From Xenopus tropicalis (taxonomy: Eukaryota > Chordata > Amphibia > Anura > Pipidae): a stretch of 64,000 bases of DNA. Positions within the stretch are counted from its first letter, which is position 1. The number at the start of each line of letters is the position of its first letter. The notes under the pieces were generated by a model, which had not been told where the DNA came from, searched no databases, and saw only the letters and a list, made by a program, of their open reading frames with translations. Both the position numbers and the translations under genes were made by a program. The stretch spans positions 20,055,212-20,119,211 of the forward strand of contig NC_030679.2 in the NCBI RefSeq assembly GCF_000004195.4, in the 5' to 3' direction. This document shows positions 19,897-32,600 of this stretch, piece after piece.

Positions 19897-21063
19897 CAGT
19901 GGATATCAGCAGTGTACACACCCCTGGTAAAATGTCAGGTTCCTGCGCTGTATAAAAATGAGACAAAGATATAATTTCAGAACTTTTTCCACCTTTAATG
20001 TGACCTATAAACTGTACTACTCAATTGAAAACTAAACTGAAATCTTTTAGGTGGAGGGAAGAAAACAAAAAAAAAAACAAATGTGGTTGCATAAGTGTGC
20101 ACACCCTCTTCTAACTGGGGATGTAGCTGTGTTCAGAATTAAGCAATCACGTTCAAAATCATGTTAAATAGGAGTCAGCATATACCTGCCATCATTTAAA
20201 GTGCCCCTGATTAACCCCAAATACAGTTCAGCTGCTTTAGTTTTCCTGACATTTGTTTAGTTGAATCCCACAGCAAAAGCCATGGTCCCCAGAGAGCTTC
20301 CAAAGCATCAGAGGGATCTTATTGTTAAAAGATATCAGTCAGGAGAAGAGTACAAAAGAATTTCCAAGGCATTAGATATACCATGGAACACAGTGAAGAC
20401 AGTCATCATCAAGTGGAGGAAATATGGCACAACAGTGATATTACCAAGAACTGGACGAGAAGAAAACTGGTCAGGGAGGCTACCAAAAGGCCTACAGCAA
20501 CATTAAAGGAGCTGCAGGAATATCTGGCAAGTACTGGCTGTGTGGTACATGTGACAACAATCTCCCGTATTCTTCATATGTCTGGGCTATGGGGTAGAGT
20601 GGCAAGACGAAAGCTTTTTCTTACGAAGAAAAACATCCAATCCAGGCTACATTTTGCAAAACCACATCTGAAGTCTCCCAAAAGCATGTGGTAAAAGGTG
20701 TTATGGTCTGATGAAACCAAGGTTGAACTTTTTGACCATTACTCCAAAATCCGATTGAAAATCTGTGGGTTGATCTGAAGAGGGCTGTGCACAGGAGATG
20801 CCCTCGCAATCTGACAGATTTGGAGTGTTTCTGCAAAGAAGAGTGAGCAAATCTTGCAAAGTCAAAATGTGCCATGCTGATAGACTCATACCCAAAAAGA
20901 CTGCTGTAATAAAATCAAAAGGTGCTTCAACAAAGTATTAGTTTAAGGGTGTGCACACTTGTGCAACCACATTATTTTAGTTTTTTTTTGTTCCCTCCAC
21001 CTAAAAGATTTCAGTTTGTTTTTCAATTGAGTGGTACAGTTTATAGGTCACATTAAAGGTTTT
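19897..21063 (+). mobile_element. Dead Tc1-like element (second family)
   Basis: The left end CAGTGGATATCAGCAG is preceded by TA (19895-19896). The long inverted repeats carry CCCTCCACCTAAAAGATTTCAG near the right end and its complement at about 20040-20060. The right terminus is missing: the copy stops at about 21063, where unrelated DIRS-type sequence begins. Its sequence is clearly different from the Tc1 at 1826. Confidence 0.85.
20261..20920 (+). pseudogene. Decayed Tc1-like transposase
   Basis: Recognisable pieces in order are the paired HTH region (ELPKHQRDLIVKRYQSGE, IPWNTVKTVIIKWRKYGTT), then in another frame the second HTH and linker (ATLKELQEYLASTGCVVH; KKNIQSRLHFAKPH), the first catalytic block SDETKVELF after a stop, and the end region NPIENLW-like followed by [16 protein letters not shown]. 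The part carrying the second catalytic aspartate is deleted between about 20748 and 20755. Frameshifts, a stop and this deletion make it inactive. Confidence 0.85.
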
Positions 21064-21447
21064 TGACTCTGCAAAAATGATTGCCAGGGCTTCTGTTACA
21101 TCTGTCGCAGCCAGACACTTTCTCTGGCTTAAACATTGGTCAGCAGATCTTACCTCCCAAAAAGTCTCTGGTTTCCATTCCCTTTTTTGGGAAGGTTCTC
21201 TTTGGTACCGACCTAAAAATTTTAGCCAGGCTACATGAGGCAAGAGCACTCTCCTTCCGTAGAACAAACCAAAGACTAAGCCCCCTCAGCAGCATTTCTC
21301 CCACTTTCGTCCCAAACAGACGAAGCAACCACCCTCTGTTAAGGGCTCTTCCTTTTGGAGCAAAGGCAAGAGGCCTGCCTGGTCCTCCGGTAGACAGCCC
21401 CAAAAATCCTCTGCTGACAAATCCTCCTATGCATGAAGTTTTCTCTT

Positions 21448-21772
21448 CCCCCCCCCCCCCCCCGAATCGATAGGGTAGGCGGCCGTCTCCTTTCGTTTTG
21501 GGAGGTGTGGTCTCACCCTTTCACAGATTCTTGGGTGACCGAAATTCTTCTCCATGGCTACTCAATCGAATTTCAGTGCCTCCCTCCCGAGGGATTCCTT
21601 CTCTATCCCACCCCCCCAGCCTTCTGCAAAAGCCATCTCCACCTTACACGAAGCAGGGGTCATCACTCCTGTTCCCAAAGACGAGGAAAAACGGGTTTTA
21701 CTCCATTTTCTTTTGCGTCCCCAAGAAAGTTGGGGGGGTCTGTCCAATTTTGGATCTCAAGTGACTCAATTG
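21448..21772 (+). pseudogene. DIRS-type reverse transcriptase N-terminus
   Basis: The reading frame begins RVGGRLLSFWEVW and continues TDSWVTEILLHGYSIEF. After a one-frame shift near 21600 it continues with AFCKSHL-type residues, then PVPKDE, GFYSIFFCVPKKVGG and PILDLK. This order (GGRL, WV.EI...GY.IEF, GFYS..F.VPKK, PILDLK) is characteristic of DIRS reverse transcriptases. The catalytic YxDD region is absent. Confidence 0.75.
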
Positions 21773-21936
21773 CTGTGTGTCACGGTCGGTATCCCAAAAC
21801 TCAGAACTGGCGCCAAGGGTCCGGTCTCGGCTCACGCTTCTGTCTATAACAGCCGCCTTTCACGTCGGAAGGAGCCCTTCGCTACTCGAATGCCGCCAGG
21901 TCTTAAAGTGGGAGACCCAAGGAGAGAGTTCTGAGC

Positions 21937-22086
21937 AATCTGGCCTCCATGGAGCAAGTTTGCAAGGCAGCCACATGGTCTTCCATTCACACCTTTACTC
22001 GTTTCTACCAGGTGCATGTGGCGTCCTCGGCGGAGGCAGCCTTTGGCAGGATGGTGCTGCAGGCTGCAGTGCAGACTCAAACGTAG
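21937..22086 (+). pseudogene. DIRS-type tyrosine recombinase C-terminus
   Basis: The frame encodes MEQVCKAATWSSIHTFTRFY followed by VASSAEAAFGRMVLQA and a stop at 22084-22086. The AATWSS.HTFTRFY segment, with the terminal tyrosine, and the A.FGR..L end match the last part of DIRS recombinases. Upstream catalytic arginines are not present in this copy. Confidence 0.75.
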
Positions 22087-22102
22087 TCCATTTTCCCACC
22101 CT

Positions 22103-22713
22103 ATTTCTTAGGGACTGCTTATGAACGTCCCTCCAGTGCCTGTCCCCCCCGATACCCTGATAATGAAAGAGAAAGAGGGATTTTTGTTACTTACCAGTAA
22201 AATCCTTTTCTCTCTTCATTGAAAGGGGGACACAGGCATGCCCTCCCTGTTCACAACGTTAGTGGGGAACTTCTCCTTGGAGTGTTCTCTGTGTTGGAGC
22301 TCCTTTGTGGACTCTCCCCGGTGGGAGCCCCTTCCAGCTTCTTGTCCTGCCGTACGATGGGTCATGTGTTTTTCCTGTACAAGACGGGATAGTGATGTAG
22401 CCCAGCAGCTCAGTTTCCAGTTAACTGTTGGTTTTTTTTCTGGTTTCCTGGTTAGTTTATTTATTTTATACGTTCTGGGTGGTGACAGCCTCCCAGAGGG
22501 GGTGTAGCCTGCAGAGGAGAGATGGGCTGGCCCCCTGGGAGGGCTGTCAAGACCTTTGTTCTTTAGTGTCCTGTCCTCCCGGAAGGTGTGTCCCCCTTTC
22601 AATGAAGAGAGAAAAGGATTTTACTGGTAAGTAACAAAAATCCCTCTTTCTCTTTCATTATCAGGGGGGGACAGGCACTGGAGGGACGTTCAAAAGCAGT
22701 CCCTATCTCTTTT
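22103..22713. repeat. Inverted repeat pair at the DIRS 3' side
   Basis: Arms of about 130 bp (22103-22234 and 22587-22713) are near-perfect inverted copies. They share GGGACTGCTT..GAACGTCCCTCC, TGATAATGAAAGAGAAAGAG, TTACTTACCAGTAAAATCC and CTTCATTGAAAGGGGGACA, around a loop of about 350 bp. The TTACTTACCAGTAAAATCC block is itself partly palindromic. DIRS elements end in inverted repeats plus an internal complementary region; which part is which is uncertain here. Confidence 0.7.
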
Positions 22714-22872
22714 GGAGACAGACAGGTAACTATAAATAATAGGCCAGACCCATACTCTCAGTATTAAATGTTTTTATTGATTCCATTCTATGCCCTTATA
22801 TATTAATAAGGCTCTTATACCATGCCCTTTTTCTCTCTGCTCCCCCCAAAGAGCAGGATATTGCACAATTAA

Positions 22873-23279
22873 TTAAAGGAGAAAGAAAAGGTTAAAACTA
22901 AGTAAGCTTTATCAGAAAGGTCTATGTAAATACAGCCATGAGCACTTACAAAAACACTGCATTGAGTCCTCTATCAAAACAAACAGGATTTCTTGTCTCC
23001 CACCCCCCAAGAATGCTAAGAACTCCCTCCCCCCCTTAGAAATGTGTGATCTGAGCCAATCAGCAGGAAGCTTCCTCATAGTCTTACAAACTGGGCATGT
23101 AGAGGGGTCTTGGTGCAGGAGCGAGGCATTATGGGAACATTTCTTACATAGATCAGCGTTTTTTTTTTCCCTATGAGGCTTCTGAACAGGCAAAATATGG
23201 GGAGACTTAAGGGCACTATTGAACTGAAGGTATGCCTGCAGTTTGAGATTAACACTATTAGCCTTTCCTTCTCCTTTAA
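22873..23279. mobile_element. T2-type MITE beside the slc23a1 3' end
   Basis: It runs from TTAAAGGAGAAAGAAAAGG to CCTTTCCTTCTCCTTTAA with TTAA at both ends (22873-22876 and 23276-23279). The right half shares AATATGGGGAGACTTAAGGG with the element at 24592. It lies about 120 bp beyond the likely slc23a1 polyadenylation site. Confidence 0.8.
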
Positions 23280-23409
23280 GTTTAATTTAAATTCCGTTAT
23301 ATTCATGTTAAACATTTTTATCCATGTGTGCTTTTAAAATCAAATTAAAAACAAAAAAAGGGGTAAAATACACTTGGTTTCACACAGGCAGAAGTTCACT
23401 AAAACTCCA

Positions 23410-23415
23410 TTTATT
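23410..23415 (-). terminator. slc23a1: Candidate slc23a1 polyadenylation signal
   Basis: AATAAA on the minus strand lies about 205 nt after the slc23a1 stop codon and is the first canonical signal downstream. Cleavage would fall near 23390-23400. Confidence 0.65.
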
Positions 23416-23621
23416 GTGCTCATTCAGAAGTGTATACAGTCAAACCTTGAATTTACCGGATTTGATATTTTCTTGCACTTTGGTTTTTTTTCAGTCGTCC
23501 CGCCATTTTAGGTGCTGTTCTAGGGTTCTAAGTTTGTTTTTCCTGAATTTTACACCAGTATATCAGCCCTGTCCCTTGCCAATGGCTCTTTTAGCCTTGT
23601 CCCTTCTAAGACCATCCAGTG

Positions 23622-26600
23622 TTAAACTCTTGTGCACACTTTTATTTGTTTTACACTATCACCGTTTGCATTATCAGCATCAACTCTACCAGCAAGTCGT
23701 CTGAAGCCTTTGAAAACTGGGCAAATCGGCATCTTTTGAAAGCAGCGTACATTTTTAATAAATGACATTCCAAATGGAAAATCGTAACTTTTTAGGTCTT
23801 CTGATGTTTCGCTGTTGGCATTTGCTCCTTGTTTCCATTGCACCAAGCCACGTTCTTCTACCGTGCCTATATAGAAATAAATAGAAGGGCCAAAAGGGGG
23901 GTTAGCTTGGGTTGGGCCAAATGGAAGACACAGGATTGTGAACAGGGGTTTTTGATCCTATTTTTCAAACCTTGTCTGTTAAATAATTGTAAGAGTGCTC
24001 TACTTGCAAGAGCTAATCATCTATATTAGTCAATTTAACATGACATAATATAGAGTTAGATTCAGCTAAATGTATCTGCAGAGCTAAAGTTAATCTGATC
24101 TGGCTCTACATGAACACAGACAACTTATCAAAACCTCTACATTTTCTACATGGACTCTCATGTCATAATTCATAAGGTAAATTTTTCCATTAAACTGAAT
24201 TGTGACCCATTGCAAATTTTTAAATGCAGTGCTTTTTATTACCAGTATTGTGATAAAATAATATGGTGCTTTTTAGGTGTTTAGAGTTTCAATGTAAAGG
24301 GTAATTCAACCTAAGAACTTTTGTTTTTAATGGGTACATTCTAGGGATGCACTGAATCCAGTTTTTCGGGTTCAGCCAACTCCACCGTAAAGGATTTGGC
24401 CAAATGCTGAACCGAATCTGAATTTGCCAATTAGGATTTGGAAGGGTTAAAATGAAACATTTTCCACTTACCTGTTAACATGATAAAAAGTCATGTGATT
24501 TTTAGGATTTGGATTCCTGCCGAAAAAGGCTGAATACCAAACCGAACTGGATTTGGTGCATCCTTAGTATACTCCTAATAGAGTAAAACCTTTAAAGAGC
24601 AAGGAAAGGCTTCTAGCCCCCTTGCCTGTAGCAGATCGACAACTTTTTTTTAAAAAGAATCCTCCCTTGTCCCAAAATGTGCCTTCTAACTTTCCTCTCT
24701 TTCCACTCTGTGGCGGCCGCCATGTTTGAATTTCCCCCGGCTCCCCCAGCATTGTCCCACAACCAAACAACCCCAACCCGCAGCGCCACACTCTCAAACC
24801 CCCTCCCCACAGCGCTCGCCTGTTCGCTCGCTCTGTGCAGCTCTGATCGCTCCTCATTCTGTGTCCTCTGGGTAGGGGAGGGGGGAGCGCACCTGCTTTG
24901 TCACAAACTGAAAACTACAAAGCGAATGCGCCGCCTACAATGTCCCGGTCCTACAGTCAAGGGAGGTGCGATGCATTATGGGAATCCTCTTTACACAGCT
25001 CAGCATTTTTTCTCTGTGTTTGGCTTCAGATCTTCTGAACAGGTGAAATATGGGGAGACTTAAGGGCACTATTGAGACAATGGATGGTGTGCCTGCAGCT
25101 TGAGATTAACTCTTTACTAGCTTTTCCTTCTCCTTTAATGCTCCTTCTCCTTTAATAGAAATTGGCTTACAAAGGTTACATGAGAGGGTGTAAAATTAAA
25201 ATCAGAAAAAACCCCAATAAAACAACAGCATTTGAAAAAAATGTTTTCTATTTGATAACAATTAGTGACGTTAATGCCACTGGCAACAACTATATGGTTT
25301 TGCTTATATTAGGAATATACTTTTGCTTAAATTTGCAGTGTTGCTTTACGAACCAGTCACTTCTAAACTACAGCTCTCGGCATTAAACCTTGGTCATATG
25401 TTGTCAAATTGGTGCTGTTGCCATGGCGCAAGTTAAGAATGTTGCCTCAGGCAGCAGCTACCTAGGGCAGGAAAAAGCTGCTCCTGTAACTTTAAGAGCC
25501 AGAATTCAAATTTTTTTAAATTGGAATTTGGGTGGCCCTTCTTCTTGACTCCATTGAATTCAGAAATGCCGCCTTGGGTCAGCAATCTGGGGGCCAACAG
25601 AGTTGTAGTCATCATTTGGGTAGAACATTGCTCTAAATGCTTTTGGTACCCTTTACAACCAATAATGGGGACTGTAGTGGCAGCTATGCTGGGGTGACTT
25701 GATATTTACATGGTAAACATTAGGGCTAAAAACCTAGTTCTGGGCCAAGATTGGGTTACAATTACCTAAAAGCCTTAGGAAATACAATGGGAGGGATCCA
25801 GACCCCAATACCATTAAAAAGGAAGAAGAATGTGTCAGCGTTGCATATAAAAAGAAAGAAGCTATCCTTATGTAAATCTATAAATTGTTCGTAAAATCAG
25901 ATACACAAGCTAGTTATCTGCGATGTATAAATCTTTTGATAAAACAAGATAAACTCTAAACGGTGCTGCTGTTGCTGCTTCATTTTTATTATGGACCTTC
26001 CTGTCAGTGGGTGTGGCCCTCCATGCCTTAAATTGCAGGGAATGTGAACTCAGTTTGGGATCAAGTCTTAGAACTGACTCCAGCGATAACTGAATCCTAA
26101 TGGTAGGGGTTATGAGGCTAATTTAAATGGGTCCTCTACCCAAAATTGTGCAATAAAAGATACTTTCATTACTTATCTTACCTTAGCCTAACAAACTTCA
26201 CACCACACAATTCTTGGGCTCATAAAAACTCCACCCAAACAAAGCTTAAGCTTGTTGAAAAATAAACATAATTTCAAGCAACTTTGCAATATGCATACAA
26301 TTTTACAAATGTTTTTATATTTGTAATGTAATAAGCCTGGCCCCTGTTCCCCTGCTGATCTGGCTGACTATTTTGAGACTCAAATCAAATGTAACAGTAG
26401 ACGACTGTCCTCAGCCTGCCTTCAGCCTGCATCCTCCCAATCCCACAATTCCCTGCACAAGTGATGCCAATAAGGAAAGGAACATCACAGTGCAATGCAT
26501 TGTGGGTTATGTAGTTCCCACATGCTGTCTGTTAGCTGTGGACTGGGCCTGAAGCTTTACTCTGCTCTGAACAAATATCTGAGCCATGATTTAATTTTTT

Positions 26601-29600
26601 TTTTTTTCTTTGTAAATTAAGATTTTTGGTGTGATGTGCAAACTTGTTATGTTATATTTAGTTTAGTTTAACCGATTATGTATCAAAAATAAACCAGTCA
26701 CACTGTGTTTCCAATACCTGGCATAGTGTTGTCCAGAAAAAATGCAATGCATCCACCAACAAACATCTCTGTTGTCAAAAGCACCGTCAGTATTTGATCC
26801 AGTTCTTTTAAACCTGAAAAAAGTGTTAGGAGAATAAGACCATTAGCATCAAATTTTAAAAAAAGTATATGCACACAATAAAGTCATTGTGTTTCCTGAA
26901 TTTTACAATGATTCCAATATGAAAAGCAAATGATACATTTATGCGTATGCCATGGGGTATTTAGACTGCAGAAAGTTTAGCAATTGATGGCAGGATTACT
27001 GTCACAGGAAAACATGTTTTTTTTTCAAATTATTTTTTTATATTTCATTTTGAAATTTGAGAAACAACACTTTTACTCACCGGTTTGAATAAAGTTGGGA
27101 TGGGAGTCTAAGAAGTTTGGTAAAGCTAATCCAAAAAATAGTGAAAATCCCAAAACAAATAAATTCCTCGAGGAATTCATGTCAACAAATTGCAGATTGG
27201 ACAAACCAATGGCAGTTATCATCCCTGTAATGGAACCATACTGTTATTGTTTGAGATTTGGAACAAACCTTTCCATTCATACAACAGGCTGGAAGTACTT
27301 GTTCAACCTCAGGGTCCAAATCTTATTAACTCACCAACAAGCGTATTAGAAAATCCATTTTCCATATGTTTTTACCTGTCCAAACAGTCCTTCTCCTGTC
27401 TGATTATTTTTATGAAGGGATGGGAGTGGCCTATTTTGAACCTGGCACACTCAGAACTTCCTATATGCTTACATCATCATGTCCAGGCTTTGCCCTTACT
27501 CTTTCCCTATGTGCTAGCAGAAGGGAAAGGGACATTCTCAGAATCATAAGTATAGAAATCCAAGATGGCAGCCCAAGAGAGCATTAACAAGCTCACTTTA
27601 TGAATGTAATTCATTAATGTAAACGTAGATGTTGGCATTACAGAAAGGATAATGTACCAATTGTAAAATGTGTTTATTTTGGCTTTCACCACAGAGCTCT
27701 TTTCTAAATGGTTTCAAAACCCACAGAAAGACAAAACATTTATACCTTCTGCGTATGTGGGTGCAGCTGTAAGAGAAAAAAGCTTTATAACTCCTGACTG
27801 CTACTCCATCCTAGTCCTTTTCAAATTCCTGTCTACTACTTTGCTATGCCCTTATATATTTTCTTCTTTGCCATTCCCACTTAGTACCAGCTATTACAAA
27901 GTAGCGAATGGACTTCTGCCCCAGCTCCTACTTAGTAAATTAAGATTATGAATGCTAAGGTACAGGTGGGTGCTAGTAATTGTGATACTAATGTATACAT
28001 ACACACACACACACTTTTTTTGTTAAGAAACATGGAATACATCTGCACTATAAAAGTTCATGGTTTCTTACCAAATAATGTGCAAAACATTCCACCAAGA
28101 ATTGGGTCTGGAATCGAAGCAAACAGAGCAGTAAATTTCCCCACTGTTCCTAATATAAACATGATCCCAGCGCCATATTGTACAACTCTTCTGCTGCCAA
28201 TCTGCAATAAATACAGTAATTACATTTTTACTTTACATTAAAAAGTACTTCACGGATATGGGAAATATTGAAAAAAAGCACTTGTCCTTTCAAGGTTTAT
28301 ATTATTAAATGAGAACTAAAGATTTGGTGTGGCACACTACTAGTTTGATACTTCTTTGCTGGCATCAACAGAAGATGGTAATACCCAGGTATCCCCAACC
28401 TTTTTTACTTTTAAGCCACACAAGCATGAAAAAGTCCTTTGGGCATGCTAGATACAGACTGTGACTGTGGCTATTTGTTAGCCCCATGGGGACTGTTGGC
28501 CTGCAGGAGGCTCTGCTTGGAGTAGAACTGTGTATCTGTGCTTCTAAAACTTGTCTCCAAGTCAGAAATATAAAAATAAACACTTTTGGGAGCAACATCA
28601 AAGGGGGTGGGGAGCAAGATGACACTTGGGAGCCACTAGTTGGGGATAACTGCCCTAGAATAGTCAATGTTAGGTTCATGCCCTGATCAGCTGGTTATCA
28701 ACGATGTCATGTCATTACCCTGTGGAACATCCCTTTCTGGCTTATTATAAGGAGATTCTTATACAATTACAATGCTGCAGGTAGCTAGCGCTCAAACTTA
28801 CACCAACAGTAACCTATGGCTATGGTCTACTAACCAACACAGTTTGAAAAACTTTAAACACCGCGGTTTGAGTCAATAAAATGTTACCTTTGTTATACCT
28901 AAAACACCTATATTTGGACTCGAAGATGTAGAGCCATTTCCAGTTCCAAGAAAACCAGCAATAATACAGCAAATGCCTTCAATAAATATTCCCCTGGAAA
29001 ACAGATAATGTTGCTTTTTTTTAGTAAATTGGTCAATTGAAAAGTGTGCATCTGAAAGTGTGCTATTATTTCAGTGTACTTAAGCATATAGTATATAGTG
29101 ACATAGAAGTAATAGTCTTGCATTTAAATTAATACACTCTTGTCTAATTCTTACAGCTAAATACCAGCACATCTATAGGAGTCTCAGCAGATTAAGGGTC
29201 TCTCCTATTAAGGCAATCTCTGTCATTAACCTGTTTGACAAATATTTCATTCTCTGGATTAACTGTGATACATCTCTCAAGGATAATTCACAGCCTCTGG
29301 AGCTCCCTACTAATATATCATTAAAATGGGTCAGATCATTTAAATATTTGGAGTTTTACCCAGATTTAGATTAATACACTTGACTTCGTATAAAACATTT
29401 TCAGGCAACACATTTATAACTAGTTTTCAAATAGTTAGGGTGCATTATGAAGGGCTTTAATGCAATAAACTACAAGGAAAGTGATAAAAAGTAATCGTGA
29501 CACTGGCCCCTTTGTGGTATTAGGGAATCGCTACAGCAATCTGTAGTAATATTACTGGCATTCCCAGGGTTAAGGTATTTCTCATGTTAGTTATCTATAA

Positions 29601-32600
29601 TGGTGTTACCAGAAATTGTTTCCTCTTAACTTATAAACAGCAGTAACACAACACTCATAAACTAAACTTGGTATTTTACATTAAGAGTAAACTGCAAAAT
29701 ATAAAAAAAATGTATATATTACCTATTTATAGCATGAACAGGTGGTGGAGGGGCTCCTGATAATCGAGCACAAGCATAATAATCTCCCATAGATTCAACA
29801 ATGCCAGCCAGTGTAGCACTAAACATTCCTAACACACCAGCTACTGTCACAGTAGGCAATCCCCATTGGCCTATAATAAATGAAAGCATAAATATAATTC
29901 AATACAGTATTAGAACACATTTTTCATATTAACTCTGTTGAAAGCTTTCAAAGGCTGATTTAACAAGCTTCCCAATGGTGAAAAGCCAAAAAACACTACA
30001 TGAAAGAGCATCCAAGGCACACCATGGAATATCTATATTCTTTTACTGACAAAAGTAATTGCACAGGATGTACTTTTTTCCCAATTTTGAAGGTAAACTA
30101 TAACCTCAGTATGAATACCTATCCAACAGATAATGTATATCATAAAAAGTGACCAATCAGCATTTATATGTATGTATATATATTATATCAGTATATATTT
30201 CATACTTGAGTCGCTATATTGTGAAGGTCTGTGTGCTTTTGACAGGAAGTAATGCTGGTCTAACTATACCAGGAAGAGGTGTGGGAGTAAAAGACAGAGC
30301 CCTGTCCATTCATTGGCTGGTGTTATTGGTGAGCACAGTGACTGCTATGAGCCAGGGGGAGTCACTTAGTACTTAAAATAACAGTTTTCTGATTAGCATT
30401 ATCCAATGGCAGATAATACTACTAATCGTGCCTGGGCTGGCTCAGTCGGATCCTGCCCTTAGGGCAAGGGCACACCAAGTGGATCCACCGATTTGCTCTG
30501 CAGGCATTTTTTAAAGACACAAAATAAAGTGGATCCTCTCTTTTGTGCAAACCCCTACATCTCCATTGACAGGCCCAGCGTCGGCCTGTGTGGAGCTACA
30601 CAAAATGGATATTGGCTAAGTATTGATATAATAAAATTCAAAATTTAGCATTTGCATGCGTTTTATATATGTTTGAGACATGCAGGCACCCGGGCAGCTC
30701 CAAAGCTAGCCTGCTACATGTAATGAATGATTGATATATATCAGCAGTAGTCTCCAAATTGCCTCAAAGGGGAAAGATTCCTTCCTGACTGCAGGAGGGC
30801 AAATTGGACAGTCCTTTGTTCAGCTTTGGACTAGTAGCGAATTACGTTATCTTACGCATCAGACCCTTTATTGAAATCAGTAATGTATCCACCAGTACAG
30901 TTCCCTGGAAAGGCCTCACCTTGAGTATGCAGTGCAGTGTTGGGCTCCAGTCCTTAAGAAGGATATTAATGTCAGGAACTATGGGGATTTGAACATTGGA
31001 CTTGGTGCTAGACTGCAAGTGCACTTGCTTAGTGAGCCACAGGAGGCTCCTTGAGCTCTATGGGATCAGTTGCCCTTCTGCATTTCCACCAGTTTTCCTT
31101 ATGTCGCAACATATATTGTTAATCACATGTGTGGCTACTTTTCTTATTACCTGCCTATATAAACCCTCTCTGGGCAACACCCAGTTGCTTGATCATCGTT
31201 CCCGCTGAGCCTGGTCTTGCCACTTCTGTTTCTGTGTTCCCTGCCTGGTCCCTGTTTGGTTTCCCTGATTTGACTTCTGCCTGACTTCCGATTTGCTTGA
31301 ACCCTGCCTGGACTGTCCTCTGCCTGATTTACGGATCTGCTTGAACCCTGCCTGGACCGACCCCTGCCTGATAAACGGATCTGCTTGAACTCTGCCTGGA
31401 CTGACCTCTGCCCGCTTACGGATTTGCCTATTGCCGGACTCTGTGTTTTCTTCATCACAGGCTTGTACATTATTTTTATTTTTGTTCTGTTTGGTCTTCA
31501 TTAAACTTCTTTGGTTATCATACTTGGCTGTCTGGCCCTTAAAGGGAGTTCTGGGGGTTATTACATATAGGCTCCTACCTGCTGGTCTCTCGCCAGAGGC
31601 CAGTCCTGACTATTAATGAGCTGGAGAGAGTGCAGAGATGTGCAACTAAACTGCTACTAAACCTGTTACAACCTGGCCTATCCTATAATTACTGTATAAT
31701 ACACATTGTTATCTCATGTACTTTTCTGTTATGTGTGCTGAAACGGTGATAAAAATATATATGAAAATAACTAGCCAATATAGTATCTATATTTTGAAGT
31801 ATTGTATTAGCCACAGAAATATACTTACATGGATATGGGAAACGAAACCATGGGGAACTTGTCATTATTTCACCCCTTGCATCAGTTCTGGCGCTATAGC
31901 CATATGTTTTATCCTCTGTTGGAAATATTCCACTTAGTGTTAAAATATAGCAGAGCAACCAAACCACCATAATGGCCATTATAATCTATTTAAAAGAGTA
32001 CAAGAGAGAGAGAAGATAGAATGTTATGTAACATTTGCCCCACTATGGATAAACTGTTATTTCACAAAAATTATTATAAAATAAAGTAATATTTTGAACA
32101 CAACAGACACCTAAGGGCTATGCCAAATGGGGCTTTTTGGTTGAAGCTGTCAGCAGGTGGAAGCCACCCAATGTCTAAATGCCACTATTCAGCTGTCTCT
32201 GAAAGCAGATGGAGACAAATGGTTAGTCCAGTTCTAGGTTCTTCTTTTTTACGATACTCCAGTTCCAGTACTTCACCCTTGCCCATGATTAGTCTCTTTC
32301 CTTGGGTTCCTGGGTGTTCCTATAGCAGGGATCCTCGAGCTTGAAGAGCCTTAATTAACCAATGCCTTATCCAATTTGAACTCTGATTATTTTAATTTGC
32401 CTCAGCACAGGCCAAAGTGGGTTATTATTGGGAAATGAGGCTGTAGCATGGGCATCTCTGCTTTAGAAAAGAAACAACCTTTTATATCTAATTCCAATGG
32501 CTAGAGATGGGGCATGAAGAAAAACCTTCTGGTACAAGTGTGTGACTGCACCTTTTTCCTAACTCAAGCACATTTACCCAATACACAAGAGAATTTCAAA

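Larger units (their letters stand above)
21066..22713 (+). mobile_element. Degenerate DIRS-type retroelement
   Basis: The segment combines a gag-like region (about 21090-21420, with a C run at 21450-21464), the N-terminal part of a DIRS-type reverse transcriptase, the C-terminus of a DIRS-type tyrosine recombinase, and a pair of inverted repeats at 22103-22234 and 22587-22713. DIRS elements use a tyrosine recombinase instead of a DDE integrase and leave no target duplication; none was found. Most of RT, RNase H and recombinase are deleted (junction near 21775). It sits between the two host genes. Confidence 0.75.

Noticed and set aside
24677..25063. 128-codon frame with GGCGGCCGCCATG near its start
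   Set aside because: Inside a T2-type MITE; the GC-rich block is part of the repeat, with no known domain.
31147..31501. Arginine/serine-rich minus-strand frames
   Set aside because: Translations of the 44-bp tandem repeats inside the hAT-like insertion.
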